A stretch of DNA of 49,447 nt from an uncultured Bacteroidota bacterium (GTDB taxonomy: Bacteria; Bacteroidota; Bacteroidia; 2-12-FULL-35-15). The position numbers and the translations under genes are program-made. The notes beneath the pieces are model-generated. The model was not told the DNA's origin. It did not search any database and was given only the letters and a program-made list of their open reading frames with translations. Each line of letters begins with the position of its first letter. The first letter of the stretch is position 1. Shown piece after piece: positions 28,750 to 38,738 of the stretch. The DNA lies in contig CAIXIP010000217.1 in NCBI GenBank assembly GCA_903919535.1, positions 1 to 49,447 of the forward strand. Direction: 5' to 3'.

Positions 28750-30090
28750 TTATTCGGTTAAATCAAAGTCTTCCAAAAACTTAGTAGTATAATTTCCTTT
28801 AATAAAGTTTTCGTCTTTCATTAATTTTAAATGAAAAGGGATTGTTGTTTTCACACCTTCAATCACGTATTCACTTAATGCACGATGCATTTTCGAAATC
28901 GCTTCTTCACGTGTTTGAGCAACAGTAATCAATTTTGCCACCATACTATCATAATTTGGCGGAATAGTGTAACCTGCGTAAATATGAGAATCTACACGTA
29001 TTCCATGCCCTCCTGGTGTATGCAGTGTAGTGATTTTTCCTGGTGATGGACGGAAATTATTAAATGGATCTTCTGCATTAATGCGGCATTCAATTGCGCA
29101 TAATTGCGGAAAATAATTTTTTCCTGAAATAGGCACACCTGCTGCAACTAATATTTGTTCACGTACCAAATCATAGTTGATCACCTCTTCTGTAATAGGA
29201 TGTTCAACCTGAATACGTGTATTCATTTCCATAAAATAAAAATTACGGTGCTTGTCAACCAAAAACTCAACCGTTCCTACACCTTCGTATTTAACTGCTG
29301 TTGCCGCTTTTACAGCTGCAGCACCCATTGCATCACGCAATTCAGGAGTCATAAATGGTGAAGGAGTTTCTTCAACCAATTTTTGGTGGCGTCTTTGAAT
29401 AGAACAATCTCTTTCAGATAGATGACAAGCTTTTCCGTATTGATCACCAACAATTTGTATTTCAATATGTCGTGGTTCTTCAATATATTTTTCCATGTAC
29501 ATGGCACCATTTCCAAATGCAGCTTCTGCTTCTTTAAATGCAGAATCATACAAAGCTTCCATATCTTCCTCTTTCCAAACAATGCGCATTCCTCTACCGC
29601 CTCCACCTGCTGTTGCCTTGATAATTACAGGATAACCAACCTTAGGTGCTAATTCAATTGCTTGTGCTGCACTTTCTAACAAACCTTCTGAACCGGGAAC
29701 ACAAGGAACACCAGCTTCGATCATTGTTGCTTTTGCAGAAGCTTTGTCGCCCATTGAATTAATCATTTCTGGTGAAGCGCCAATAAATTTTATATCATGC
29801 TCCTGACAGATTTTCGAAAACTTTGCATTCTCAGATAAAAAACCATAACCAGGATGAATCGCATCAGCATTAGTAATTTCAGCAGCCGAAATAATGCTTT
29901 GAATATTTAAATAAGAATCTTTACTTGGAGGTGGACCTATACAAACCGCCTCATCCGCAAATTTTACATGCAATGAATCTTTGTCGGCAGTAGAATAAAC
30001 AGCTACCGTTTTAATTCCCATTTCTTTACAGGTACGAATAATGCGTAAAGCAATTTCTCCTCTGTTTGCTATTAATATTTTTTTGAACAT
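28750..30090 (-). CDS. accC: Acetyl-CoA carboxylase biotin carboxylase subunit
   Basis: [79 protein letters not shown]. Confidence 0.97.
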   Translation of the reverse strand: MFKKILIANRGEIALRIIRTCKEMGIKTVAVYSTADKDSLHVKFADEAVCIGPPPSKDSYLNIQSIISAAEITNADAIHPGYGFLSENAKFSKICQEHDIKFIGASPEMINSMGDKASAKATMIEAGVPCVPGSEGLLESAAQAIELAPKVGYPVIIKATAGGGGRGMRIVWKEEDMEALYDSAFKEAEAAFGNGAMYMEKYIEEPRHIEIQIVGDQYGKACHLSERDCSIQRRHQKLVEETPSPFMTPELRDAMGAAAVKAATAVKYEGVGTVEFLVDKHRNFYFMEMNTRIQVEHPITEEVINYDLVREQILVAAGVPISGKNYFPQLCAIECRINAEDPFNNFRPSPGKITTLHTPGGHGIRVDSHIYAGYTIPPNYDSMVAKLITVAQTREEAISKMHRALSEYVIEGVKTTIPFHLKLMKDENFIKGNYTTKFLEDFDLTE

Positions 30091-30197
30091 CGATAAATAA
30101 GTTTAAAGTTTAATTTCGTTAGTCTAAAGTTTTCAAGCAGAAAAGCTCAATGATAAATGAACTTCCAAACTATGAACTTTAAAACGTTAAACTATAA

Positions 30198-30692
30198 TTA
30201 AGAAGGATCTACTAAAAATAAAGGCTGATCGTATTCAACAGGAGTTGCATCGTTCACCAATACTTTTACAATTTTCCCTTTTACTTCGGATTCTATTTCA
30301 TTGAATAACTTCATTGCTTCAATAATGCAAATCACTTTGCCTGTAGCAATGTCATCACCCACGCTTACAAATGCAGCTTTATCCGGTGAAGAAGAACGAT
30401 AAAAAGTACCGATCATTGGAGATTTTACAGTAATATATTTTGCTTCCTCTGAAACGGCAGTTACAACAGGTTCAGAAGTTTTTGTTTCAGTAGGTGTTGT
30501 TACAACTTGTTGAGCTAAAGGAGCTGCAACTTGCGCAACTGGTTGCATAACGGGTTGAACAAAAACTTGTTCTTTCCCTTTTCCTGCAGGTGTTTTGATG
30601 ATGATCTTTACATCTTTGGTTTCTAACTCAACCTCGCTAACGCCAGATTTTGCTACAAACTTTATTAGATCTTGGATTTCATTTAATTTCAT
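30198..30692 (-). CDS. accB: Biotin carboxyl carrier protein of acetyl-CoA carboxylase
   Basis: VKSPMIGTFYRSSSPDKAAFVSVGD and biotinylation motif IIEAMKLFNEIESE. Confidence 0.96.
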   Translation of the reverse strand: MKLNEIQDLIKFVAKSGVSEVELETKDVKIIIKTPAGKGKEQVFVQPVMQPVAQVAAPLAQQVVTTPTETKTSEPVVTAVSEEAKYITVKSPMIGTFYRSSSPDKAAFVSVGDDIATGKVICIIEAMKLFNEIESEVKGKIVKVLVNDATPVEYDQPLFLVDPS

Positions 30693-30748
30693 TTGATTTA
30701 ATTTTTAAAATTAGTACTCTATTAAAAATAAACTTTCATTAATATAAA

Positions 30749-31747
30749 TTAGGAGTTATATGCCCATTTAACATAAACAGCCCCCCAGGTAAAACCTGCA
30801 CCAAAAGTTGACAAAATTATATTGTCTCCCTTTTTTAATTGTTTTTCATAATCCCACAAGCACAATGGAATAGTGGCTGCTGTGGTATTACCGTATTTTT
30901 GAATATTCAACATTACCTTTTCGGATGATAATCCCATACGCTCAGCTGTTGCATCAATTATTCGCTTATTTGCCTGGTGTGGAACCAACCATGCAACATC
31001 TTCGGATGTTAAATTATTTTTTTCCATTATTTCTGCTGATACTTCTGCCATACCAACAACAGCTCTTTTGAAAACCGCTTGTCCTTCCTGATAAACAAAA
31101 TGTTCTTTCGCATCAATAGTTGCATGAGAAGGTGGTTTAACAGAGCCTCCAGCTTTTTGGTGAAGATGAGCTCTTCCAGAGCCATCAACTCCTAATATAG
31201 AATCAATAACACCGTAGCCATCTGTTGTTGGCTCAAGCAATACTGCTCCTGCGCCATCTCCAAAAATAATGCAAGTTGAACGATCGGTATAATCTAAAAT
31301 AGAAGACATTTTATCTGCACCTACCACAATAACTTTTTTGCATTTCCCTGTCTCGATAAATTGCGTACCTGTTGTTAGTGCAAAAACAAATCCTGAACAA
31401 GCTGCTGCCAAGTCAAATCCCCAAGCATTGGTTGCTCCAATTTTATCACATATAATATTTGATGTGGAAGGAAAAATAAGATCCGGAGTTACAGAAGCAA
31501 CAATAATCATATCGATATCTAATGCTGTAATACCACGTTTTTTTAATAATCTTTCAATAGCTATTACAGCCATATCAGATGTCCCCAAACCTTCTCCTTT
31601 TAAAATTCTTCTTTCTTTTATTCCGGTACGCGTTTCAATCCAATTGGCATCAGTGGAAACCATTTTAACCAATTCCTCATTTGTAAGAACATAATCAGGA
31701 ACATATCCTGCAACAGCAGTGATAGAAGCGGTAGTTTTTGTCATCAT
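30749..31747 (-). CDS. fabH: Beta-ketoacyl-ACP synthase III
   Basis: [11 protein letters not shown] (Cys), VPHQANKRI (His), [11 protein letters not shown] (Asn). Confidence 0.96.
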   Translation of the reverse strand: MMTKTTASITAVAGYVPDYVLTNEELVKMVSTDANWIETRTGIKERRILKGEGLGTSDMAVIAIERLLKKRGITALDIDMIIVASVTPDLIFPSTSNIICDKIGATNAWGFDLAAACSGFVFALTTGTQFIETGKCKKVIVVGADKMSSILDYTDRSTCIIFGDGAGAVLLEPTTDGYGVIDSILGVDGSGRAHLHQKAGGSVKPPSHATIDAKEHFVYQEGQAVFKRAVVGMAEVSAEIMEKNNLTSEDVAWLVPHQANKRIIDATAERMGLSSEKVMLNIQKYGNTTAATIPLCLWDYEKQLKKGDNIILSTFGAGFTWGAVYVKWAYNS

Positions 31748-32682
31748 TGAAATACGTCTTTTATTTTGTCGGCCAACTTAGCTTCAACAACACCTTTTGT
31801 AAGTATAATCATATTTTTCACAGCAATTTCATTTGAAATGCCGTGCCCTATCATCACAGTTGAATTAACACCTAATACAGGTGTTCCTCCATAATTTTCA
31901 TAATTAAATCGATCAAAGTAAGGATCACTTAATCCTCTTTTTTTGATCATTGTATAAAATGCTTCAGCTTCTTTTAATACAACATTTCCTGTAAATCCAT
32001 CACATACAATAACATCGGCAAAATCATTAAAAATATCACGACCTTCCACATTACCAATGAAATTGAAATCTTTAGAATCTTTCATTAACCCATGAGCTGC
32101 TTGTGCAACCAGGTTACCTTTTTCAGGCTCTTCACCTATATTCAATAAAGCAACTTTTGGATTTTTTATTCCGTAAACAAATTCAGCATACAATGAACCA
32201 AGTACGCCAAACTGATATAACACATCTGGCTTACAATCCGCATTTGTGCCTACATCCAATAAAAGACCAACACCACCATTTTCTTTTGGAAGAATAACAG
32301 TGATGCAAGGACGAATTACACCCGGAACTACTTTAATGCTAAACATAGAACCTACAAGCATTGCACCTGTATTTCCATTGCTGGCAAAACCGTCAATTTT
32401 CCCTTCTTTTAAAAGACGAAACCCAACAGCCATCGAGGAGTTGGGTTTTTGTGAAAAAACTTTTGTAGGGTGTTCGCCCATACCAATAACATCGGTGGTA
32501 TGAACAATTTCAAAATTATTTGGATCAGCATTATGCTTTTTTAGCCCTTCAATTATCTGATCCTCATCACCAATTAATACAAGGTGAATATTTTTTGGTA
32601 ACTCATTACTAGCTAAAACTGCACCGAAAATTGTTGCTTCGGGTGCAAAATCACCGCCCATAATATCTATACCTATCTTCAT
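31744..32682 (-). CDS. plsX: Phosphate acyltransferase PlsX
   Basis: [51 protein letters not shown]; stop overlaps fabH start. Confidence 0.96.
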   Translation of the reverse strand: MKIGIDIMGGDFAPEATIFGAVLASNELPKNIHLVLIGDEDQIIEGLKKHNADPNNFEIVHTTDVIGMGEHPTKVFSQKPNSSMAVGFRLLKEGKIDGFASNGNTGAMLVGSMFSIKVVPGVIRPCITVILPKENGGVGLLLDVGTNADCKPDVLYQFGVLGSLYAEFVYGIKNPKVALLNIGEEPEKGNLVAQAAHGLMKDSKDFNFIGNVEGRDIFNDFADVIVCDGFTGNVVLKEAEAFYTMIKKRGLSDPYFDRFNYENYGGTPVLGVNSTVMIGHGISNEIAVKNMIILTKGVVEAKLADKIKDVFQ

Positions 32683-32732
32683 AAACTCCTACGAATTACG
32701 AATTAATACTAAAAACGAATCGTGAACTTTTA

Positions 32733-32762
32733 CGGATTGCGAAAAAATTTGTTCGTAATCCG
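32733..32762. other. Intergenic stem-loop between rpmF and plsX
   Basis: CGGATTGCGAA-AAAATTTG-TTCGTAATCCG: 11-bp stem in which the single mismatch can form a G-U pair in RNA. Confidence 0.5.
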
Positions 32763-32789
32763 ATATTATTCATATTTCGTATCATAATT

Positions 32790-32975
32790 TTATGCAGAAA
32801 CTTTTTTCTCAACTGCAAGTTTTCCTCTGTAGAAACCACACTCACCACAAACGCGGTGATATAATGTTGGTGCTCCGCAATTTGAACAAGTTGAAAGTGT
32901 TGACGCTACGGCTTTGTCTTGACCCCTACGGCTGTCTCTTCTAGATCTCGATAATTTTCGCTTTGGATGTGGCAT
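32790..32975 (-). CDS. rpmF: 50S ribosomal protein L32 (zinc-ribbon form)
   Basis: MPHPKRKLSRSRRDSRRGQDK ... CSNCGAPTLYHRVCGECGFYRG (CxxC...CxxC). Confidence 0.96.
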   Translation of the reverse strand: MPHPKRKLSRSRRDSRRGQDKAVASTLSTCSNCGAPTLYHRVCGECGFYRGKLAVEKKVSA

Positions 32976-33013
32976 TTTACTGTATTTATTTAATTGTTAT
33001 TATTTACTTTTTA

Positions 33014-33550
33014 TTAATTTAATTTTATGTTTTTCAGATCGTTCCAACGTGGATCATTCTCATCTTCATCTTTCTCTTCTTCGGTTATGAACTGATTTAA
33101 TTTATTCAACATTTCTTTATCGCAAGTGCTTTTCCCTTTTGCATTATAGGGATGAACTCGTTTACTTGGTAAAGAAAGTGCAATGTATTCATACATATAT
33201 TGCGAAAGATCTAGCTCATGTTCATTGGCAGCAATGGTAATAATATCATCATCTTCACCAGTGGAATCATTCCCTCCAACCTTCACAATCAATTTATTAT
33301 TCCCGTCAATTGGCAAATCAAATTCTGCCGCACAACGGTCGCAATTCATTCTTACTGTTCCGCTTATCTCAAAATTTAAAACCATCATAGTAGATTGTTT
33401 TATCAACTTGAGCTTTACGGCAATATTACCTTGTTTTATTTCTGAGTATTCAAGGTCTTCAAAGAACGAATCACTTATATTAAATTCATATAAATGCTCT
33501 CCAACACTCAAACCTACAAACTGAATAATGTATTCTTTTCGGGCCTGCAT
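33014..33550 (-). CDS. yceD: YceD/DUF177 family protein
   Basis: MNCDRCAAEFDLPIDG; position immediately upstream of rpmF. Confidence 0.85.
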   Translation of the reverse strand: MQARKEYIIQFVGLSVGEHLYEFNISDSFFEDLEYSEIKQGNIAVKLKLIKQSTMMVLNFEISGTVRMNCDRCAAEFDLPIDGNNKLIVKVGGNDSTGEDDDIITIAANEHELDLSQYMYEYIALSLPSKRVHPYNAKGKSTCDKEMLNKLNQFITEEEKDEDENDPRWNDLKNIKLN

Positions 33551-33577
33551 TTTTATTTAAGTTTTAAAGAAAGGCCA

Positions 33578-33585
33578 CAAAGGTA
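33578..33585 (-). promoter_or_regulatory. Candidate -7 element (TACCTTTG on minus strand) for the yceD-rpmF-plsX-fabH operon
   Basis: Plus strand CAAAGGTA, reverse complement of TAnnTTTG, 27 nt upstream of the yceD start. Confidence 0.5.
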
Positions 33586-33592
33586 AAAAAAT

Positions 33593-33635
33593 CTACCTTA
33601 CTTCAAAATATTGGAGGAAATATAATTTAAGGTAG
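33593..33635. promoter_or_regulatory. Inverted repeat CTACCTTA-N27-TAAGGTAG upstream of the yceD operon promoter
   Basis: Perfect 8-bp arms at 33593-33600 and 33628-33635; the AAGGTA core recurs at 33580-33585 within the -7 element. Confidence 0.45.
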
Positions 33636-33645
33636 TTTTTTGTTA

Positions 33646-33691
33646 AAAAAATGAAAAATCGGACAAAAAAGACTGTTTTTTACCCGATTTT
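33646..33691 (-). terminator. Putative intrinsic terminator after pdxA
   Basis: Minus strand AAAATCGG-GT-AAAAAA-CAGTC-TTTTTT-GT-CCGATTTT followed by TCATTTTTTT. Confidence 0.55.
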
Positions 33692-33725
33692 CACCTATAA
33701 AATATGTTTTTGAGCAGATAAAATA

Positions 33726-34784
33726 TTAACGCTCCCTTTTTAGTGGGTTAATCTTTAATGGGTTAGTTGTTATCTCTTTGTATAATTTTCGTCTTTTAAA
33801 AATGTCAATTGCAGCATAAATTGCTCTTCGAAAAGATTCTTCGGAAGCAACATTTTTTCCGGCAATATCATATGCCGTCCCATGATCGGGTGAGGTGCGA
33901 ACTATTGGCAAACCAGCTGTAAAATTAACACCTGAATTAAACGCAATTGTTTTAAAAGGAATAAGTCCTTGGTCATGATACATTGCTAAAACTGCATCAA
34001 AATTTTTGTATGCTCCATTTCCAAAAAAGCCATCTGCAGAATAAGGACCATAAGCTAACATTCCCTCTTCCTTCATTTTATTAATTGCCGGAATGATTAT
34101 GTCATTTTCTTCGTTTCCTATCACACCATTATCACCAGCATGAGGATTTAATCCTAAAACAGCAATTTTGGGTTTACGTATCTCAAAATCCTGAATCAAT
34201 GACTTATTAAGTGCCAATAGTTTGTTCTGAATTTTTTCAGAAGTAAGTTCCTGAGCAACCTGAGTTACAGGTATATGTCCTGTAACAACTGCAACCCGCA
34301 ATGTATCACTAACTAAAAACATTAGACTGCTTTTCCCATCTGCGAATTTTTCATCTAAATATTCGGTATGACCTGGGAACTTAAAATCTGGGGATTGTAT
34401 ATTCTCCTTATTGATAGGTGCGGTAACTAAAACGTGTATTTTCCCTTGTGCCAAAGCATAAGCTGCTGCCTCTAGAGATTTTAATGCATATTTTCCGCCA
34501 TCAGCAGTTTGTTTGCCAAGTTCAACATTCACATCTTCCTCATAAACATTGATAATATTTGCTCGCTTATGATTTATTTCTGAAACATCCTTTATCGGAT
34601 TAAAACTAAAATCTTCGATATTTAATGCTTTACGATGGAAAGAAGCCGTTTTATTTGAGCCAAAAATAACAGGAGTACATATTTCAAACATTTGCGGATC
34701 TAAAAATGTTTTTATTATAACTTCTAATCCTACTCCATTAATATCACCCTGTGAAATTCCAACAATTATTTTTTCTTCTGACAT
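33726..34784 (-). CDS. pdxA: 4-hydroxythreonine-4-phosphate dehydrogenase PdxA
   Basis: GISQGDINGVGLEVI, FPGHTEYLDEKF, GLNPHAGDNGVIGNEE, MYHDQGLIPFKTIAFNSGVNFTAGLPIVRTSPDHGTAYDIAGK. Confidence 0.96.
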   Translation of the reverse strand: MSEEKIIVGISQGDINGVGLEVIIKTFLDPQMFEICTPVIFGSNKTASFHRKALNIEDFSFNPIKDVSEINHKRANIINVYEEDVNVELGKQTADGGKYALKSLEAAAYALAQGKIHVLVTAPINKENIQSPDFKFPGHTEYLDEKFADGKSSLMFLVSDTLRVAVVTGHIPVTQVAQELTSEKIQNKLLALNKSLIQDFEIRKPKIAVLGLNPHAGDNGVIGNEENDIIIPAINKMKEEGMLAYGPYSADGFFGNGAYKNFDAVLAMYHDQGLIPFKTIAFNSGVNFTAGLPIVRTSPDHGTAYDIAGKNVASEESFRRAIYAAIDIFKRRKLYKEITTNPLKINPLKRER

Positions 34785-34864
34785 ATAAAAAAGTTTAATT
34801 CGAAAGTTGAAAGTTTGAATGTTCAGGGAACTAAATCAAACAAAACTTCATATTTTAATGATAG

Positions 34865-34872
34865 CAAAGTTA
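34865..34872 (-). promoter_or_regulatory. Candidate -7 element (TAACTTTG on minus strand) for pdxA
   Basis: Plus strand CAAAGTTA, reverse complement of TAnnTTTG. Confidence 0.4.
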
Positions 34873-34893
34873 AATTTAAATTTATTGAATCGA

Positions 34894-34922
34894 ATAAAAA
34901 AGTGTAAAGTTCTTCTACACTT
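34894..34922 (-). terminator. Intrinsic terminator after the 34969-36099 gene
   Basis: Minus strand AAGTGTA-GAAGAACTT-TACACTT followed by TTTTATTCG. Confidence 0.6.
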
Positions 34923-34968
34923 GTTTGTACAAAACAATATTCAAACCTAAACCTTTGTGTTATTTAAC

Positions 34969-36099
34969 TTACTGCTCCACCCAGCCAACAATTTCTGCCA
35001 ACGATGAAACTTCAATTGTTGTCCATTTACTTGTGGTTGTATTCCACACAACAACTCCCTGTGGGTAACGATCGGGGCCAATGACCATATCATTTTGGAA
35101 AGCAGCAAAACCGTTTATCGTTTTAGCGTTATCAAAACGACACCATTTTTTGCCAATCTCTTTATTTTCAAATTTGATGGCCCGTCCATATTTCGGATTT
35201 TCTTCTGATTCAACAGAAAAATTATTGCCTATCGATTCGAATACAATTTTATCGGCTTTCTTTTTTATCAGATCAATTTGGAATCGTCCTTTCGCACAAG
35301 AATAAATAACAGTACCTCCTTCACCCAATTCAAAAAAAGTATTTTCTGCCGTTGCGGGAATCGCATCGATATCAGCAATTTTTTCTGAGGTATTATCCGT
35401 ATTAACTCTATAAATACTAGCTATTTGCTGATTTTTACTAAAATTTGCATACAAAAACGAAGTATTATTTAACCAGAATATTGGGAACTTCCGTTTTACA
35501 TCATCCCCAATGAGTGGCTGCGCTTCACCATACCCCGCATCTCTTACAAGAACTTCTTTTTTTCCGTTTACACGATACATGTTAATGACATAAGGCGGAG
35601 TTGTTTCATCAACTTCTACATCTGGTCTTGGCCTTGGATTATAATTGGCATTTTCTACTTTTTGATATTTTTCGGTCTTAAGATTAAAGATTGAAAAATA
35701 GTTGCCTTTAAAAATATCATCTGTATGAAATACAATACTATCGCCCTGAAATGCAACAAATTCATCTTTTTCTGTAAGCAACAATTTTTTATTTCTAAAA
35801 TCAATAATGTTACCAATGCCAGTTACAATATATCGATTACGATAAATCTTATTTTTACCTATATCAAATCGCACGTAATTGCCTTTTACCCCAATTTTCT
35901 GGGTAGGAACAATTAATACAGCTTCCTTGGAAACCATAATTCCATCCAGAAAAATATAATCGTTTAGATATTGTAAATGATTTATCGCGGCATTATCGTC
36001 ATATTCGGCCACGAACAATTCAACTTTTTTTTGAGATGGATTAAAACCAATAAAAAAGAGAAGCACAGAAAAAAGTAATATGTATTTGCTAATCGTCAA
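34969..36099 (-). CDS. Exported hypothetical protein, possibly beta-propeller-like
   Basis: N-terminal signal (ISKYILLFSVLLFFIGFN), repetitive beta-rich sequence; no specific family recognised. Confidence 0.45.
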   Translation of the reverse strand: MTISKYILLFSVLLFFIGFNPSQKKVELFVAEYDDNAAINHLQYLNDYIFLDGIMVSKEAVLIVPTQKIGVKGNYVRFDIGKNKIYRNRYIVTGIGNIIDFRNKKLLLTEKDEFVAFQGDSIVFHTDDIFKGNYFSIFNLKTEKYQKVENANYNPRPRPDVEVDETTPPYVINMYRVNGKKEVLVRDAGYGEAQPLIGDDVKRKFPIFWLNNTSFLYANFSKNQQIASIYRVNTDNTSEKIADIDAIPATAENTFFELGEGGTVIYSCAKGRFQIDLIKKKADKIVFESIGNNFSVESEENPKYGRAIKFENKEIGKKWCRFDNAKTINGFAAFQNDMVIGPDRYPQGVVVWNTTTSKWTTIEVSSLAEIVGWVEQ

Positions 36100-36146
36100 A
36101 TTTCATAAGGCAAGAGGCAAAGTACCTCAATTATTTCAATTTATAC

Positions 36147-36182
36147 AAAAAAAAGAGGCTGATGTATATCAGCCTCTTTTTT
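36147..36182. terminator. Intrinsic terminator (bidirectional form) between two minus-strand genes
   Basis: AAAAAAGAGGCTGAT-GTAT-ATCAGCCTCTTTTTT perfect stem with A/T-runs. Confidence 0.85.
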
Positions 36183-36196
36183 GAATTTATCTCTAT

Positions 36197-36766
36197 TTAA
36201 TTTTTTGCAGATTTATTATAACTATTAAATACTTCAACAATATTATCGTAGTCATATGTCTTATCTTGTAACCCTTTCACTATTTCTAAATTGTCAGACA
36301 TTACCTCTTCTACCTGCTTTCTAAATTTGCCTGATTTTATTTTTACCGGACCTGTTTCACCTACTTTTTCCATGTAATAATCCGATTTTATTTTTAGTTC
36401 GTTCATTTGATACACTTCTATTTGTGCTTCAAATAAATTTACCAATCCACCTGAAAGTTGCTTCATAAAAACTTGCTCACCTTCCACGTTTCGGGAAACA
36501 TAAATTACGCCATTAACATAATACTCTTTTATCTTTTTCGGATTAAAGGTTTTTATTTCTGACCCTTCACTTTTGCGATACGAGGCTTTGGTAAAATTAT
36601 CAAATTCCCGTTTGGGATTCATTTTGATTTCCCCTTTAAGTGTATCCCCAGAAACCAATATTACATATCCTTTGTAATAACTTGCTTGTGCAAAAGCATT
36701 TGAATTAAAAGCTACAACGATAGCTGAGAGAACTATTGTTATAGAGAAAATGTTTTTTATTTTCAT
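36197..36766 (-). CDS. Exported hypothetical protein
   Basis: Signal peptide; YYKGYVILVSGDTLKGEIKMNPKREFDNF, a pattern I recognise only as a Bacteroidetes hypothetical family. Confidence 0.5.
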   Translation of the reverse strand: MKIKNIFSITIVLSAIVVAFNSNAFAQASYYKGYVILVSGDTLKGEIKMNPKREFDNFTKASYRKSEGSEIKTFNPKKIKEYYVNGVIYVSRNVEGEQVFMKQLSGGLVNLFEAQIEVYQMNELKIKSDYYMEKVGETGPVKIKSGKFRKQVEEVMSDNLEIVKGLQDKTYDYDNIVEVFNSYNKSAKN

Positions 36767-36968
36767 TAGTTTGATTTATTCCGTTTAAAATAGAGAGTTT
36801 TAATTAAAAATCAAATTAAGCATAAAAAAAGGTGATAAAAAACAGGTCGTTTAAAACTTTGACAAATTGTTAATAACTTGTTAATAGCTTATTTCTCCTT
36901 TTTCAAGCAATTGGCCAATTAAAGTTTTAATAAATTATAGTTTCAGCATACTGTACAAGGCAATTTAG

Positions 36969-36976
36969 TACTTTTG
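36969..36976 (+). promoter_or_regulatory. Candidate -7 element TACTTTTG
   Basis: Exact TAnnTTTG 20 nt upstream of the TTG start at 36997. Confidence 0.4.
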
Positions 36977-36996
36977 AAAAAACCAATTTTTTTCAC

Positions 36997-38661
36997 TTGT
37001 ATCGTAAAATCCCATTATTCTTCCTAATTGCAACATTAACTATTCTAAGTTGTAATAAATGTTCGGAACAAAAACCGAAGGCAATTGTATTAGTTGAAGA
37101 TCCTGGACTCATCAATGAGGAAGTTAATACTTTATTATCGGAGCAACTATCTGATGCAGACACTTCAAAAGCGTTGATTATTGCAAACGATAGCCTTTTT
37201 TCAACAAAACTATTTGTTGAGTTCTATCAGAACAATGATTTTGAAGTTACCTGGACCGACAAAGGAAAACTTAATAATCAAGGCGATACACTATTACATA
37301 TTTTGAAAAATTCGGATGAATATGGCTTGATCGCTGATGACTACCACGTTTCAAAAATTGACAGTTTAATAAAAACGGAAAAAGACAGTATCACTAAAAA
37401 ATTTGATGCGGTAAAACTTTCAGAACTCGACTTACTCTTAACGGATGCCTTTTTTACATTTACCATCAACGCCAATATAGGTCGATTAAATTCTGATAGC
37501 CTAACTCGTGAGTGGAAAGCAAATCAAATGGATACCAACCTGGTTGTTGTTTTAAATGCTGCATTAAAGAAGAATTCTATTCGATCTGCAATAGATTCCC
37601 TTGAGCCCAAAAACGAGCAATACCAAAAATTGAAAGTGGCATTAAAAAAATTCAAGTTTGAGTTTAAAGATTCTAATTGGGATAGTTTGGCTAGTCGTGA
37701 ATCAGATTCTTTAACATTTAAGGAACGTTTAAAAAAACGCCTAATAGCGAGCCATGATTATTGCAGTGAAGTAACCGGAAATGATTCTATCAAGCTTGTA
37801 AAAGCAATCAAAAATTTTCAATGTAAAAACAATTTAATTGAAGATGGGAAAATAGGTAAACTCACCTTCAAATCATTGCAACGTACAAAAGAAGATTACA
37901 TTCATCAGATTGAAATGAATATGGAGCGCTGGCGCTGGAAACATGCACCTTCCGACAAACAATTTGTTTGGGTAAATATTCCTAAATACGAAATGCGGGT
38001 TATAGAGGAAGATTCACTCGTGATGAAATCGAGGGTAATCACCGGTGCACCTGACCATCAAACACCATTGTTGAAAAGCACCATTCGTTATTTTATTATT
38101 TATCCTTATTGGACAGTTCCATTTAGCATTGCAACAAAAGAGATCTTACCAATTTTAAAACGTGATACAACTTATTTGAGAAGAAAAAACTTTGATGTTC
38201 TTGATGGAAACAACAAAATTGTTGACCCGAAAAAGATCAATTGGAAAAAATATACGAAAACATATTTCCCGTGGAGGCTTCGCCAACGTATTGGGGATGA
38301 CAATTCGCTTGGCATATTAAAATTTAATTTCGAAAATAAATATGGTGTATATCTTCACGATACCGATAATCGAAAACTCTTTAATCGAGAAATGCGTGCA
38401 ATGAGTCATGGATGCGTGCGGCTAGAAAAATTCATGGATTTCGCTAAATTTCTAATTCGGGATGATAGCGTTAAATATCCTATGGATTCTTTTATGATGG
38501 ATCTATTAATGGAGAAACAAAAATATGTTTACCTAAAACACCCGATACCCATTTATATAAATTATTTTACGACCGAAGTTGACGAATACAACGAGTTACA
38601 CTTTTATATTGATGTATATAAAAGAGATGAAAAGATGCTGAAGTCGTTGTTAAAAAATTAA
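36997..38661 (+). CDS. L,D-transpeptidase (YcbB/LdtD-like) with peptidoglycan-binding region
   Basis: IKLVKAIKNFQCKNNLIEDGKIGKLTFKSL (PG-binding), IEMNMERWRW, MSHGCVRLEKFMDFA (catalytic SHGCVR); TTG start. Confidence 0.9.
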   Translation: MYRKIPLFFLIATLTILSCNKCSEQKPKAIVLVEDPGLINEEVNTLLSEQLSDADTSKALIIANDSLFSTKLFVEFYQNNDFEVTWTDKGKLNNQGDTLLHILKNSDEYGLIADDYHVSKIDSLIKTEKDSITKKFDAVKLSELDLLLTDAFFTFTINANIGRLNSDSLTREWKANQMDTNLVVVLNAALKKNSIRSAIDSLEPKNEQYQKLKVALKKFKFEFKDSNWDSLASRESDSLTFKERLKKRLIASHDYCSEVTGNDSIKLVKAIKNFQCKNNLIEDGKIGKLTFKSLQRTKEDYIHQIEMNMERWRWKHAPSDKQFVWVNIPKYEMRVIEEDSLVMKSRVITGAPDHQTPLLKSTIRYFIIYPYWTVPFSIATKEILPILKRDTTYLRRKNFDVLDGNNKIVDPKKINWKKYTKTYFPWRLRQRIGDDNSLGILKFNFENKYGVYLHDTDNRKLFNREMRAMSHGCVRLEKFMDFAKFLIRDDSVKYPMDSFMMDLLMEKQKYVYLKHPIPIYINYFTTEVDEYNELHFYIDVYKRDEKMLKSLLKN

Positions 38662-38684
38662 GAATGCTGCTGATTAATCAGAAC

Positions 38685-38721
38685 AAAAAAGCCAATTGAA
38701 AAATTTTCAATTGGCTTTTTT
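38685..38721. terminator. Bidirectional intrinsic terminator between convergent genes
   Basis: AAAAAAGCCAATTG-AAAAATTTT-CAATTGGCTTTTTT. Confidence 0.85.
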
Positions 38722-38738
38722 ATTTGAGTTATAAATTT

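Noticed and set aside
33183-33524. 113-aa plus-strand ORF opposite yceD
   Set aside because: Antisense to a conserved gene, Ser-rich translation typical of shadow ORFs, no promoter or domain evidence.
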